This document shows positions 37,856 through 48,870 of a stretch of 64,000 bases of DNA, one piece after another. The position numbers and the translations under genes are program-made. The stretch lies in the NCBI RefSeq assembly GCF_000003855.2, contig NW_003101663.1, positions 335,715 through 399,714 on the forward strand. The letters are read 5' to 3'. The notes beneath the pieces are model-generated. The model was not told where the DNA came from. It was given only the letters and a program-made list of their open reading frames with translations, and did no database searches. Within the stretch, counting starts at the first letter, position 1. The number at the start of each line of letters is the position of its first letter. This DNA comes from Blastomyces gilchristii SLH14081 (lineage: Eukaryota; Ascomycota; Eurotiomycetes; Onygenales; Ajellomycetaceae).

Positions 37856-38899
37856 TCAGGATCCGTTGCCCAGGGTGTCTAGGGGTGAACGAACTCATAT
37901 CAAAGCAGCAGAGACACTTACAACATTCCCAGTTCTCGTAAAGCAGGTTAACACATTTGGTGCCCTGAACGGGTTCGGCCGGGTTCACAATGTTAACGGC
38001 CATTTCACAACCCTTTTTCCAGTGGATTGACATGAAGTATGGAACCTCCGTAAAATATGGTATACCGCTCTTTTTTCTGTCGGTGATGCTTTCGCCAGGG
38101 CGTATTTCACGGCTCTTGTCGCAGAGACGTACAGCTTGATGTTCTACCCACTTGCCAGTTATATCGCCGCGACCCTGATAGACATCTTTGTCGTGGGATT
38201 GCCGCTGGCTGACTTTCAGAGGTACCTTGGGTTTCTCCGTCGCAACTGGTGTGACTTTCTTCGTTGTAGTTACAAGAGTGGTGGGTCCTTTATTTATCGG
38301 GTGCGGGGGGCTCGGCGGCGGTGGTGGAGGCAAAATACAAACGCATTTACCGTCTAGGCAACCAGTGCGGCGCGGGAAGCCACATTGGAGGGCCAGCACA
38401 CATTTGTCAGTAGTCTCTGGAGTGCATCCAATATCCATTGGTTTTGGTGACCCCGTTAAATTGGTGGTGATACTTGGTGTGGTAGTCGTTCCACTAGCTG
38501 TTTGGGAGAGGTAGCCGGTAGAAGTCGCAGTAGCGGCAAGCGTGGGAAGCAAGTGAAAGTCCCGGGGCTTTTTGGCCACGGGAGCTTTGTTGGACGTACA
38601 ATGAGCCTCATCCTCCCCATTACATGTACCCAACGCTCCCACCAGTAGATTTCATGGAGAAGGATGTTGTACCATTCTGAAATTGCGTTGAACCCTCGAC
38701 AGGAGGTGACATCGTATTTGAAAATCAAGATCTGAGCCTCACGGCATATCTCTGTGGTGCACCACCATTCGTAGCATCCTGGACGTATGGACCATACCTT
38801 TGAAGAGCAGTGTTGTCCAGCTACCTCCAAAGACTTATGGATAGGCCTATCCTCACCAGGACGAGCATTGGTAAACTTCCAAGGATCAGCAAACAGTGC
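37856..38899 (-). pseudogene. Decayed Cys-rich secreted-type protein gene (C-terminal part)
   Basis: Coding-like sequence is spread over three frames. Segment A (38899 to about 38700) has conserved-looking Cys (QHCSSK, GCYEWWCTTEIC, DVTSC). Segment B (about 38700-38630) reads on as VEGSTQFQNGTTSFSM. Segment C (about 38630-37922) continues with TCNGEDEAHC, a Thr/Ser-rich stretch, CTPETTDKCVLALQCGFPRRTGC, a Pro-rich hinge, and GCEMAVNIVNP...KCVNLLYENWEC. The shifts near 38700 and 38630 are a few nucleotides, too small for introns. A possible 43-bp intron (37921-37879) gives a short GNGS ending at 37856; without it the frame runs to 37842. No credible ATG or signal peptide precedes 38899. The Cys spacing resembles C-terminal regions of large secreted fungal chitinase- or subtilase-associated proteins, but the assignment is tentative. 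It is either a pseudogene or a gene with sequence errors. Confidence 0.55.
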
Positions 38900-40578
38900 T
38901 TATATTTATATGAGCCTTGGGGAAAAAAGGATGACTCTGATTCACCTTCTCACAGAGCCTATCGAATCGAGGAGTTCCATGGGCGTTTTCTACCCCAAAA
39001 GACACAATAGTAATTTGCGGGAAGGAGGGCAACCCTGTGCCAGGCATGGGATAGAAAATAAGGCTTGGGAGCAAAGTAGCATCGAATTGAAGCATTCCAC
39101 GGCCTTTACTTGGTTGATACTAGTAATGGGGCTACAGATAAAAAAAAGGAATCCTGTGAGTAGTTAAATGTGGGCTCAAGGGCCTTCATCATCAATGATG
39201 TTGAACAGGATGGGCGGCACAGTTTGAAACATCACGCCAACGCCGTCAGCTTTCTCCTGCCCGTCGCCGCATTTGCAGATCTGTGGACGATAGATAATTG
39301 CCATTGGTTAGTAGTTAGCCAATTACGTGATACCTCATACCCCGGGGGAGAGGGGAGAGGGGAGAGGGGAGGGGAGGGGGTTTTTGCATTTCCAAGCCTG
39401 GTTGTTTTGCATTGGATGTTGTCCGGCTCTGTTCCAACGCCGGTTGCCGAGTGGCGCGCGGCTGATTTTGTGTGCTAAGCGACCACGTGATAAGCTTATC
39501 TCGTCGAGGGCATCGCTTGCTCATCCAGAAGTGCAACCTGGCAAGCAACAAGCAATGCGAAAAGTAACAAGAAGACCAGTCTGCTAGCGGCTCCCCAGCC
39601 TATTGCCTGCTATGGGCTGCCATCATGCAGGCAAAAGTTTTAGCACCAAATGCCCCAAGAGCTTGAAATTCCGCTACTCTTTCACTTCTCGCCAGTTCCG
39701 AGAGGGATGGGTTGCCTCAAACATCATGAGGACATATAAGAGCATACATCTGAACCGGCATCCCGGGATGAAAGCACGCACACCCCGCCTCAAGGTGGCT
39801 TCTGCAGCCGGCTTAGCCACGGTAAATTCTATCAAACTGCAGTTTTCCCTCGCTCCATGCCTGCAACATCATGAAGGTGCTACGGCTGATGATATGGGTG
39901 GGAGCCTATTACTTTCTTCTATCTTCTCCGGTGAGAGATGGTTTCCGGATGTAGCGGGATGGGATTTCAGCGGAGAAGCATTTTAAAGCGCGTACAATAC
40001 TACTCCCTCCTCGGTGGACAATCCTCACAAAGTGTTCGCACGCCCCAGTGGGGACAGCGTGATTAGCAATCTCTAAGAATTTTCACGGTCTCAACGTCCA
40101 TAATAACCTAATCAAGATCGAGCCATAAAGCGGACATTAACATGAAAGGTACAGATCAAAACTCGTCTAACAGAAATTTCATAGCTTGCTTACTTTCCCA
40201 CCGGTTGGCCTATTTGCCTTCCGGCTGCATGATGTTATGCCGGCTGGAGTTGCCAATCCGGTTTTCTTTCCTGCATTTGCTTTTACTTATGTCAACGGCT
40301 TTTCGCAGTTTATATCACCGTATATTCTCCACGCCGACAGCTCCGGGGGGGATCGAGTTCATCATTTTCACGGACTTTGTGTGTGCTACCATCAACCTAG
40401 TTCTGCGACATGGACCCGCATAGAATATGGCTCCATGGCATTACCTTTGCTTCAAATATTGGGAGCAAGAGGAACAAGAAGTCCTCTTGAACCCCCGCTA
40501 GGGATAGGAATTTAAGCACCCTGGAGAAAGGAAAAGGGTACAAAAGAAGCCTAGATCTTTGATATATGTGCGGTTAGC
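38900..40578. other. Gene-poor stretch between two decayed genes
   Basis: No intact gene is seen. A G-rich block at 39344-39380 has six runs of four or five G. At 39871 an ATG opens a signal-peptide-like stretch (MKVLRLMIWVGAYYFLLSS) that hits a stop after 26 codons. A frame at 40186-40515 has protein-like patches but no recognisable family. Both may be relics of the same decay process. Confidence 0.45.
39344..39380 (+). repeat. G-rich (GGGGA)n block, G-quadruplex motif
   Basis: A pure purine block with six runs of four or five G separated by one to three bases, so several alternative quadruplexes are possible on the plus strand. It lies between the two decayed secreted-type genes. Confidence 0.8.
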
Positions 40579-43500
40579 AATGGTTTCTTTTCTCATCCAT
40601 GTATTGGTGTCAAGACCGTTGTGGAACAGACGTCGACACATGCTGCCAGACTCCAGATGGGCAGTATAATCTGTGTGGCTTAGGTCAGCCTTCCATTGTC
40701 CAAAGCCCCAACCAAGGACCTGGAACTAATGCCCAAGTAGGTACTATCTGCTGCGGGTTTGGGTGTTGCCCCAGCAGGTCCCATACGTGTAATGTCAACT
40801 TCAGTTGCACTGTGCCCAACGGAGAGGTCATACCACCGGCAGCTCCAAACTCTACAAGTCAGCTCACACATAAGCCCACCACCCACCATCCCTCGATACC
40901 ACCTCCAGGAAAAGCCACAACCAAAACCGTGGTGTCATCTGTCAAACAGCCCAGTCGCCGGTCAAGCGATCAACCCCAGCACACCCTAGGTTTATTGACT
41001 GAATCATTTGAATCAACTACCGGCACACACTCAAATCAGCCCACCCAGCGCTCGGTAAACCTGAAAAATCTATAGAAGCTCCATTAGATCAGCCCACGAT
41101 CGCGCCGGTTGACAAAACTGAACAACCCAAAAAGTATACTGAACCGCTAATAGACAATACAGCGGAACAGCCTACAGACCAGTATACGGGCCGCCCAACA
41201 GGCCAACCCTCTGGGCAACCTGATCCCACAGATCAACCTGCCTAGATATCTACCTAGCAATCTGCAATCAACCCTACAAGCCCCTACATCTCACAAACTA
41301 CAGATGAGTCATCTGAGATCCCCACCAGCACAACCACCGAAGATGGCTCTTTTCTGCCCAGTTCCCTTGGCGCTGTTGTTTTAGTTGATACGCGAACTGC
41401 AACACTTCCTCTCGTTACATCTACAACTACTTTTATCACTGTAGACCACACGTTCACTCTTACCCCCCCTTCACACACAGGACAAGCCGTTGAAACTTTG
41501 GTTATTGATGGTACTTCAACAGCAACTCTTCCTCGCATCTCAAAAACCATGACACTTACCACTCTAGGTTTAACTTTGACGCTTGCACCACCTTCCTTGA
41601 CAAAAACAGATCTTCCCCTAAGCAGAACAGCTTCCATTACAGGTTCCAGTTCAACTCTGAGCCTCACGTCTTCGCGTGTAACCGAAGGAAGGGCATTGAC
41701 CACAGAAAGTCAAATCATCACACCTAGGCCAAATATTTCTTCAACTAACACAGTTAGCAATCCACAGTTTCCCACCACGACAGCAAGCCAAACAAGCGAC
41801 GTTGTGGGCCACCAGCCGCTACCCATATATGATGAATGGCCTTCCGATGCCGTTATTGTTACCGTTGAGAGAAGTTGAAGAACCTGAGCCCTCGGGCAGC
41901 GATGATGGCGGCGTTGTTATACCATGCATAGAAGCTGATATATCATTTCGTTTAAGATCTGCATTCGATTCGGCAGTATAAACATTAAGGGATGGAAGTT
42001 GAACCTTCCTAGCGGAATCTACCCTCAGTAAGTCTTCCCATTAATCCCGTGTCAATGAACAAAAACCGATATTTGACAATAGCGGGCGACCTCCATCACC
42101 GAATATCAAACTTCCACCGGGAATTAACTTCCAAGGCGAGCTTCCGCCATGGCCCAAGTTCACGTAAGTAATTACAGGATATGTCAATATCTTAGACTAA
42201 TTAACTAACCTTCGTTCCCTTACTGGGCGCCAGCGTCGGGGCTAAGGGATTCCAACTTTCCCTAACCAGCCCGAACCTACTAAATGTGAGACCAGGACAG
42301 CCTCACTATGCTCAACCACCACATCGTATGTTGTGTCAGCAATTAAAGGGGCGTTATAGACGGTCTCTTCGCAGGCACTCTCGCCGAAATGCCATGAAGT
42401 TCGTGGCTGCTTAGTGACCGACTCAAACCAGAAGACGACTCAAACTAAAGCGGATGACTGTGTGATTTCAACCGTGACTGACGTAGCTGTCATATGCAGC
42501 GGGGCAGGAACGACAGATTGTTCTATAGAGACAAAAGTTCCTAAAACAGGATGTTCTATATCTCCGACCACAGCAACATTATCATGCACCCCTACCCCTA
42601 CTGGGAAAGACCGGCGACAGGTAGGTGACAATTTGTGCGCGCCGGCAAGTGTGTATTATGCCTGGCCTGGTGATGGAAGAAACGTGGACCAAACTACTGC
42701 AATCTATACCGAATTGAAAATTTTTCTTCAGGATGAGACAAGGATTAGAACCTTGGATACAATATCTATGGGTATCAACTTCTGGAGAGTATATCTCACT
42801 CCTAGTCAGGTCCAGCATGTCAAGGGCATACCGAATGTGAGTAAAAATGGTGCACTATGGCTAGATAACTCTGATTATTACAGGAAAGTGGAAAAGGAGA
42901 AGAGTTGAGTTATCGACAATAAAATCGCTAATAGCACTTAGACAGGTTATTGCAGTGTATCGCGAAGTTTTAGATGGCCTCAGAGGCAGGGACACTCTGA
43001 CTCAAGGCACACTCCGAAAAATAACATATTATCGATAACAAAATAAGTACGTCATTGGAGGATTTGACGTAGGCAGTCAGATGTCTTTTTGCTCTGCCAG
43101 ATCTCTCCCAAATTGGGACCGTCCGTATATATTTGACAAGAGCGCTAGGAAAGATATTCCTGTCTACATTGTAGATACTGGAGCACAAATTGATCACCCA
43201 GTCCGTATGCACACTCGTCGTGGTCTGTATGCCCAAAAATTTAACAATGTTGTGACAGGAATCAATCAAGGTGACAGGGCAGCTACAAGGGCCGAATTTA
43301 TATACGCTTATGAGGACCATGACCATGCAGAGAACCTCGACCCTCGTGATGACGCGGGAATGCCACGGAATGGCATTTGTCCTCCTGCCAGAACTCGCAT
43401 CCCGCACGGAACTACAATGTTAGGCGCCGTGATGGGTGCCAAGCTCGGGATCGCCAAGAAGATCAAACCATACATAGTACGCACTCCGCGAAGGGACCCT

Positions 43501-44467
43501 AGAGGCAGCAATCCCATGGCGGAGGATTATGTGCTAGGTTATCAAAGATCAGTGACCGCTATTCGGACAGTAGTAGGATCACGCGAGCAATCCTCTCGAT
43601 GCCTTGGATACTCTGGGAAAAGGAGTTTATACAGACCCCGTTCAACGACCGCGTCCCCAATGATTTTGTTGTCTGTCAAAAAAAGGATATATGCCCTGCT
43701 TACTGATCTTGTTAGGAGAGGTATATTTCCGTCGCTGGCGCGGGTAATGTCCCTTCATCAATCGTAAGTACACTTTTCGGCTATTCACAAAGCATACTCT
43801 AACGCTGATATGTAGATCAAGGGATGGCCTTCCCTGTTTGGCGCTAACGTCTCAACATTGACTGAGGATGAACTACAAGGATGGCTAGATATTCCTCAGA
43901 TATTAGTTGTCGGAGCCGTGGAAACAGTTGAAGGAAAAATCTCATCGAATTCGGGATGGGATAAGCGGAGACATATTCCTGACGTTCATGCGCCCGGTGT
44001 CGATATTATTGTGGCGGACGGGAATAAGGGGGAATGGGCTAGGAATGCGCATTACAAGCAATCAGATGGCACTTCCCTTGGTAAATCACAAATTTAACCT
44101 ACTCTTTGTTAGCAATTGACTCACGGATGCCCTTTAGCGCAGCTACCGCTTATACAGCCGGCCTCGCTGCACATTTTTTGAAACTTCACGAGGTCGGCCG
44201 GCTTAAGCCCATAAGTCCCGGCATACAACTTGACATGAGAAGGGGGCTTAAAGACTATATCTGAACACTGGTGTGGCGAGAAGTTCTCATGGTGCTTTTG
44301 GCCCTGTACTGTCAGTGTGGAATGGTGCAGAGTGGAACGGCGTAGGCCACTTCCCTTACGAGTGGTCGATCTTTCAGCTGCGGGCAAATGATAAATTGAC
44401 GGATCAATGCATGGCGGCAGCTACCTCAACTGGAGATCCTGCCGTACATAGTTCCAAAGCTGTCTAG
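40579..44467 (+). pseudogene. Subtilisin-like serine protease (S8) pseudogene with Cys-rich N-region
   Basis: Order: a hydrophobic start (MVSFLIHVL at 40579), then shifted frame; a Cys-rich block from 40599 (CGTDVDTCCQ, CCGFGCC); a Gln/Pro- and Thr/Ser-rich linker to about 42000; a Cys/Thr block and pre-protease region 42390-42840 (SVYYAWPGDG); then the S8 domain. The triad is recognisable: Asp in VYIVDTGAQIDH (codon 43174-43176), His in PHGTTMLGA (43405-43407), Ser in GTSLATAYTAG (44074-44076, spanning a 62-bp intron 44081-44142). Breaks: frame changes near 40599, 41057, 41875, 43540 and 44260; in-frame TAG at 41243 and 41255, TAA at 42243, and TGA/TAG near 43705-43715. The three linker stops sit where CAG or CAA would suit, as C-to-T change would give. 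Several introns still look spliceable, so inactivation may be fairly recent. It is downstream of another decayed secreted-type gene. Confidence 0.7.
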
Positions 44468-44487
44468 TATCTCCAAACCCTGTTCTT

Positions 44488-44899
44488 CTGCCGGATCCAA
44501 GCTTCAGCGGCATTAATATAAATGTTCTCCAAACATGCAACTTCTTCTATCAGGAAGGGAGAGAGATGTTTTGGGGGCAAAATACGTTCACCACCTCGCA
44601 CTCATTCATTATCACGGCTCTGGTAAGCCCCAACCAACCGCGGCAAGTTACTGCTTAAGAAGGCCGTGTCCTTGCAGAAGGTGATGTTCAGAGCCAATTC
44701 ATCGAATTGTCATCTATCGACGATCATGACATATTCCGCGACCAGGTCATTACGAAAAAACAGGTTCTTCGAACGCTGTTGGAACGTAGTTTGCGGGAAA
44801 AAGAGGTAGAACCCAGCGCTTGTGATACCTGACTTGAAGCCTTTCATAATACAATTCAAGCTGATGACTGATTTTTCTTTAAACCATAGGAACTTTTGA
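44488..44899 (+). pseudogene. Relic of a fungal 'LLxTCRxIYxEA'-type protein
   Basis: One frame reads LLPDPSFSGIN then VLQTCNFFYQEGREMFWGQN and NTFTTSHSFIITAL up to a donor at 44623 (GTAAGC). A 55-bp intron with a CTTGCAG acceptor ends at 44677, and the frame then continues KVMFRANSSNCHL. It hits an in-frame TAG at 44807 before a further open stretch (NPALVIPDLKPFII) to TGA at 44897. The leading motif resembles a very common family of uncharacterised fungal proteins in which LLxTCRxIYxEAxxxFWxxNTF is the signature (2EXR/DUF7730-like). There is no start codon and the fragment is short, so a truncated, decayed copy is likely. Confidence 0.45.
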
Positions 44900-45541
44900 T
44901 TCAAAGATACGGAGACTCAAGGCAAGAATTCGTTTTATCACTTACAAAAATTTGAAGCAGCGCATTAAGCTACAGATACGATCTATTATGCGGAAAGCAT
45001 GACCGCAAAACAATCGGGATATGCGCTCATGGCATGGTAATACACTTGGAAATGGGAAAGTTAACAACAGCCAGTCACGATTCCAGCCTACTATGACTTG
45101 GTGCCCACTGATTTCAAATTGTTCCACTGTTTAATCAACTCTATTTGCGTGTCATGAGATTTTCTTTTGTCCTGTTTCAATTTATTCACTCAATAATGCC
45201 ACTGCCTGTCTTCTTTTTTTCCTGCTGGGGTAGTCACATGTTCTTCATTTTATCATGATCTGAACTGTCCCAAGATAATAATGAAGTGGAAATTTATTGT
45301 CCAAGTTATCAAAGGTATTTCGCTTCGTCGGTTGCCTCAGGCATAGAGAATGTAAACTGCTGGGGAAAGGGGGCGAGGGATAGGCCGAAAGTCACATTAA
45401 CAGCCACCCGCCATTGACCGTATTGATGAATAAGAAACACAGTGCATGTGTTATGAATTACGTTGCCGCTCCAGTCGCTAAGAGACCGGAAGGAAGAGAA
45501 GGAAATAGCACCAAATAACCGACATTGTACAATCAAATTAA
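44900..45541. other. Gene-free spacer between the decayed island and TDP1
   Basis: No coding potential is seen. This should contain the 3' UTR of the minus-strand TDP1 gene. Confidence 0.6.
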
Positions 45542-48211
45542 TCAATCCTCCATATAAAAAAACGGTCTATTACGCCCGTGATATCTCGGTGCAGGAACAA
45601 TCATCGGAACGGGAATTGTCGGCTCGAACACAGTAGTGACCTCTGACCCGTCGTCTGAGTTGGCGCTGGAGTCCTCCGACTCGGATTTAGCGAGGAGAGT
45701 AGCAGTTCTACCAGTCGACGGGATGGATGATAGCTTTCCTGCATCGTTGTGGCGAATGGGGATCACGACACCGCATTCCCAGTTTCGGCAGTTTAATTTT
45801 GGTTTGGTGGTTGAGCGGTCGAGGACGAGGCGGCCCCTGGATTACATAGGCGGAAACAGGCATTTTTGTTAGTAAGGTTGTGGAAAGAGGCCCAAATAGG
45901 CTTTAGGAAGTCGGAGTTTGAAGTGTTGGCAAGGCGGGGGGATTACAACTAGGGGAAAATGGGATCCTGCTGTGTACGTACCAGGCACTTTCTGATAGAT
46001 TTGCACTGCCAACGTATGCCCAACCAGCGTAGCGGGTGGAATTGTCCTTTAAGCTGGTGATGGGTTTCTCGGGACGGACGAAAAGTATCTGCAGGAGATC
46101 ATGAATATTTTGGACAAATGATTTCCCTGTTTGAAAATATATACAAGTTTATCGTGGTAAATTTCCGTGCATACCTTGTTATGCATTAATAATCCCTCTC
46201 TTCGACTGATATTATCTCTCATTATGTCTTTCGGGAATGTCGCTGAATTATACCACTTTGATTGAAAGCATATCGTCCCAGCATTCTCCGCGCCGCCTTT
46301 GGACTTCCGAACCGTGTCAAGCGATGGAAAAACGACACGGAATTTGTCTTTCCACTTTCCACCGTCCGTTCTTTTGGTTACCACTCCCCAGTTTTCGGAC
46401 GGGAACCTCTTGGATGTGCGAAGGGTCAACTCTTTTAGCCCGCTATCTCCTATATAGACCATTAGTGGAGGTTAAAATGAGATAATTTACATGTAGTTTA
46501 GTACTTGGTTTACCTTGTGCTGCAAGATACATAGATCGCAGAAATTGTTCGTTCAGTGAGCCTACTGAGGAAGTCTGCGCGGCCCGTTAGCCTCGTGCAA
46601 TAAAAGGTAGAGATCAAGGGAGCATCGATGAGCGTACAACGTAGTCAAGGTTTATATCACGAGTGGTTTGAAGACCCAGTGCGGTTATGGCACTTCCAAG
46701 TCCGCACAGTCCCGTCTTTCTCCATTTCGGATCTGTGTGAGATCCGCCACTAAAAAATAGTTAACCTGATAGGAGTGTTTGAAAGGAGACCAGGAGATAC
46801 ATACATTGTGTGCACAAACGCGATATCCTTCGTAGCGCTAAAATCGAATTGAAGCATCTTCTTTATAATTTGGTCGTGTAAATTAGACGCCTGAAGGAAG
46901 TAAACTAGATCATCGAGGAATGATGTACCAGGTCCGTTGGCTAAATCCGGTGATTTCAGAGGTAGGTCGATAAGAAACACAATCTGAGAGATTAGAACCA
47001 CATAAACGTTAGAGAATGAGATTGCAAGTAACTTAGGTCCTTACATTTTCCATGACCCCCCCCTGTTCGCCCCAATCAAATGGGACGAGGTTCGCGCTTG
47101 GTACTGCAATTCGAAGGTAACTGGGATGAAAAAGGAGCATGAGCTTGGAATGCATGCAATTCACTTGCGGCTCCATGGGAGGAAAACAAAGTCTGACGGA
47201 TCCCATTGATTTCGTGTCATTCTCAAGCTCCCGTTTCTATTAATAATGTCAGTGGTGTATAATAATAAACATACTATTGACTTTGGAATAATGCCAGGAG
47301 AGAAAGGGTAAACCAGATTAGCACAATGACATGGGTCATACTTTGTCTTCTTCCTTCTCTCCCATGATAAGGAGAAACCTAGTCTGTTTAATATCAAATT
47401 TCGAAAACATCCAATCCACATTCCACATGTAAGAACTCAGGACGGCGAGCTCAAGGTCCGATTTCTGTACCACTTCTTCAAACTTGATATCGTCGCCTGT
47501 CCTATCATAACCAAAAGCCCAGGTCTTCTTGACTACACCATTCGGGAACTGTAATGAAGTAGACGCCAATGGCAGTGGTTGTGACAGAACTCCAGATTTT
47601 GTAGTCTCTTTGTTTCTGCTCCGCTCTGCATTTCCAGGTAGATGATGGCCAGGCATTTCAGCTCCAACAGCGGCATCTTCGTTCTTGCTTCTAGTCGCAG
47701 CAAGTTTCGATGCAGGAAGCTCGGATGTACTTGAAGCCTTCCGCTTCTTTCCAAGTCGCGCCAATCTTTCCTCCTCCATCTTCTTGCGATCCATCCCCAA
47801 AATACCCACTAGAGAACTTGATTTTGTGGAGCCAGGCGCCGCATCATCTGGAGATGTCTTCTCTCCACCCCTTTCAGCCAGGGCAGACGGTGCCTCCCCC
47901 TTTGCACCGGTACTTCCCGAAGAATCGCGCCTTTGTAACGATAACTTAATCGCTTCTTCAAGCTCCATGTCTGAGCCCTCAACCACTTCCTTGAACGACC
48001 CAGCAGAAGCTCTTGCTAATCTTTGGGGATCTGACTGCGAAGAGTCGCTTGAGTCAGACTCAACTGTTAGATCAACAAAATTGGACTCGCGAGGTGGCGC
48101 TGCGGATGCTGCTACCGCTGGTGACTGTCTTGCTGCGTCCAATAACGATGCGCGGATGGCAGCTCTCATAAGTTCATCCTCATCATGACCGTAAAAGTCA
48201 TGACTATCCAT
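45542..48211 (-). CDS. TDP1: Tyrosyl-DNA phosphodiesterase 1
   Basis: Eight exons (minus) join in frame to 696 aa: 48211-47342, 47236-47045, 46983-46805, 46749-46638, 46574-46514, 46449-46175, 46088-45982, 45836-45542. Tdp1 hydrolyses the 3'-phosphotyrosyl bond left by stalled topoisomerase I and belongs to the phospholipase D superfamily. Both HxK catalytic motifs are present: NCMHSKLMLLF (His319, Lys321) and LLMHNKILFV (His561, Lys563, split by intron 6). Flanking family motifs include VRLCFPPME, ANLVPFDWGE, HTIGGSH, YVGSANLSESAWG and NWECGVVIP. The first 200 residues are a disordered, Ser/Glu-rich extension with two UIM-like helices (about 10-27 and 80-97) around a VDLTVESDSSD stretch (47-57) that fits a SUMO-interacting motif. 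This gene is divergent from the FAD oxidoreductase gene. Confidence 0.94.
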
Positions 48212-48870
48212 CGCGTAATGCCGTTAACATATGGTTGCAAAGGGTGTTATTACTGTCACGAGGCTCGTTGTTGTTTTTGTGTTGAGGAAGTGTTTAAACG
48301 ATAGTGAAGCGAAATGTCTTGAAAGAATCACTCTGTATCTCACAGTCATGAAACCTTGTGTGTCTGTCCAGAGTAGGGGGGTAGAGTGAGTCTAAGGAAG
48401 CTTCCCAGATACCACAATCCGCTTAAGGTCCTTTGTTTTAAACCATATCAGTCTGTATCACACCCTAAATTGCTAACCACATCTATCTGTTTCCTTCTCC
48501 TCGTGCCCGCTTTTCTCAAGGTGTTAGTTAAATCAACAAAGCGAGACGTAGAAGTTGTTGGACGGTAGGGGCTATAGGTAGTGTGCTTCCACTGTAAGTA
48601 CCTAGTTACACTCGATATCACGTGGTTTGGAGGCTCCAGCTGAGGTAGCAACCAACGAGCCTATTACTACGTCTTCATGACATCATCGTAGTCGGTCTTA
48701 CAAAACACGACAAGCAAAATCGAACGAAATAAAATGTTTTCTTTCATATACCCTGATCATATTTCAATTAATCGTGAAAAGCTTACAGATTCCAATCCCA
48801 GAATGGGAAAGCACACCGAAAACAAATCGTCACAGAACCTAAGTAGCCGACTGCAAACATAAGGCGCAAC
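48212..48870. promoter_or_regulatory. Divergent promoter region (TDP1 / FAD oxidoreductase)
   Basis: This is 659 bp between two divergent start codons. A small ORF at 48386-48568 lacks support. No specific site is assigned. Confidence 0.6.

Noticed and set aside
40186..40515. 110-codon frame before the subtilase relic
   Set aside because: Some protein-like patches, but no family could be named and there are no supporting splice sites. It may be part of the decayed island.
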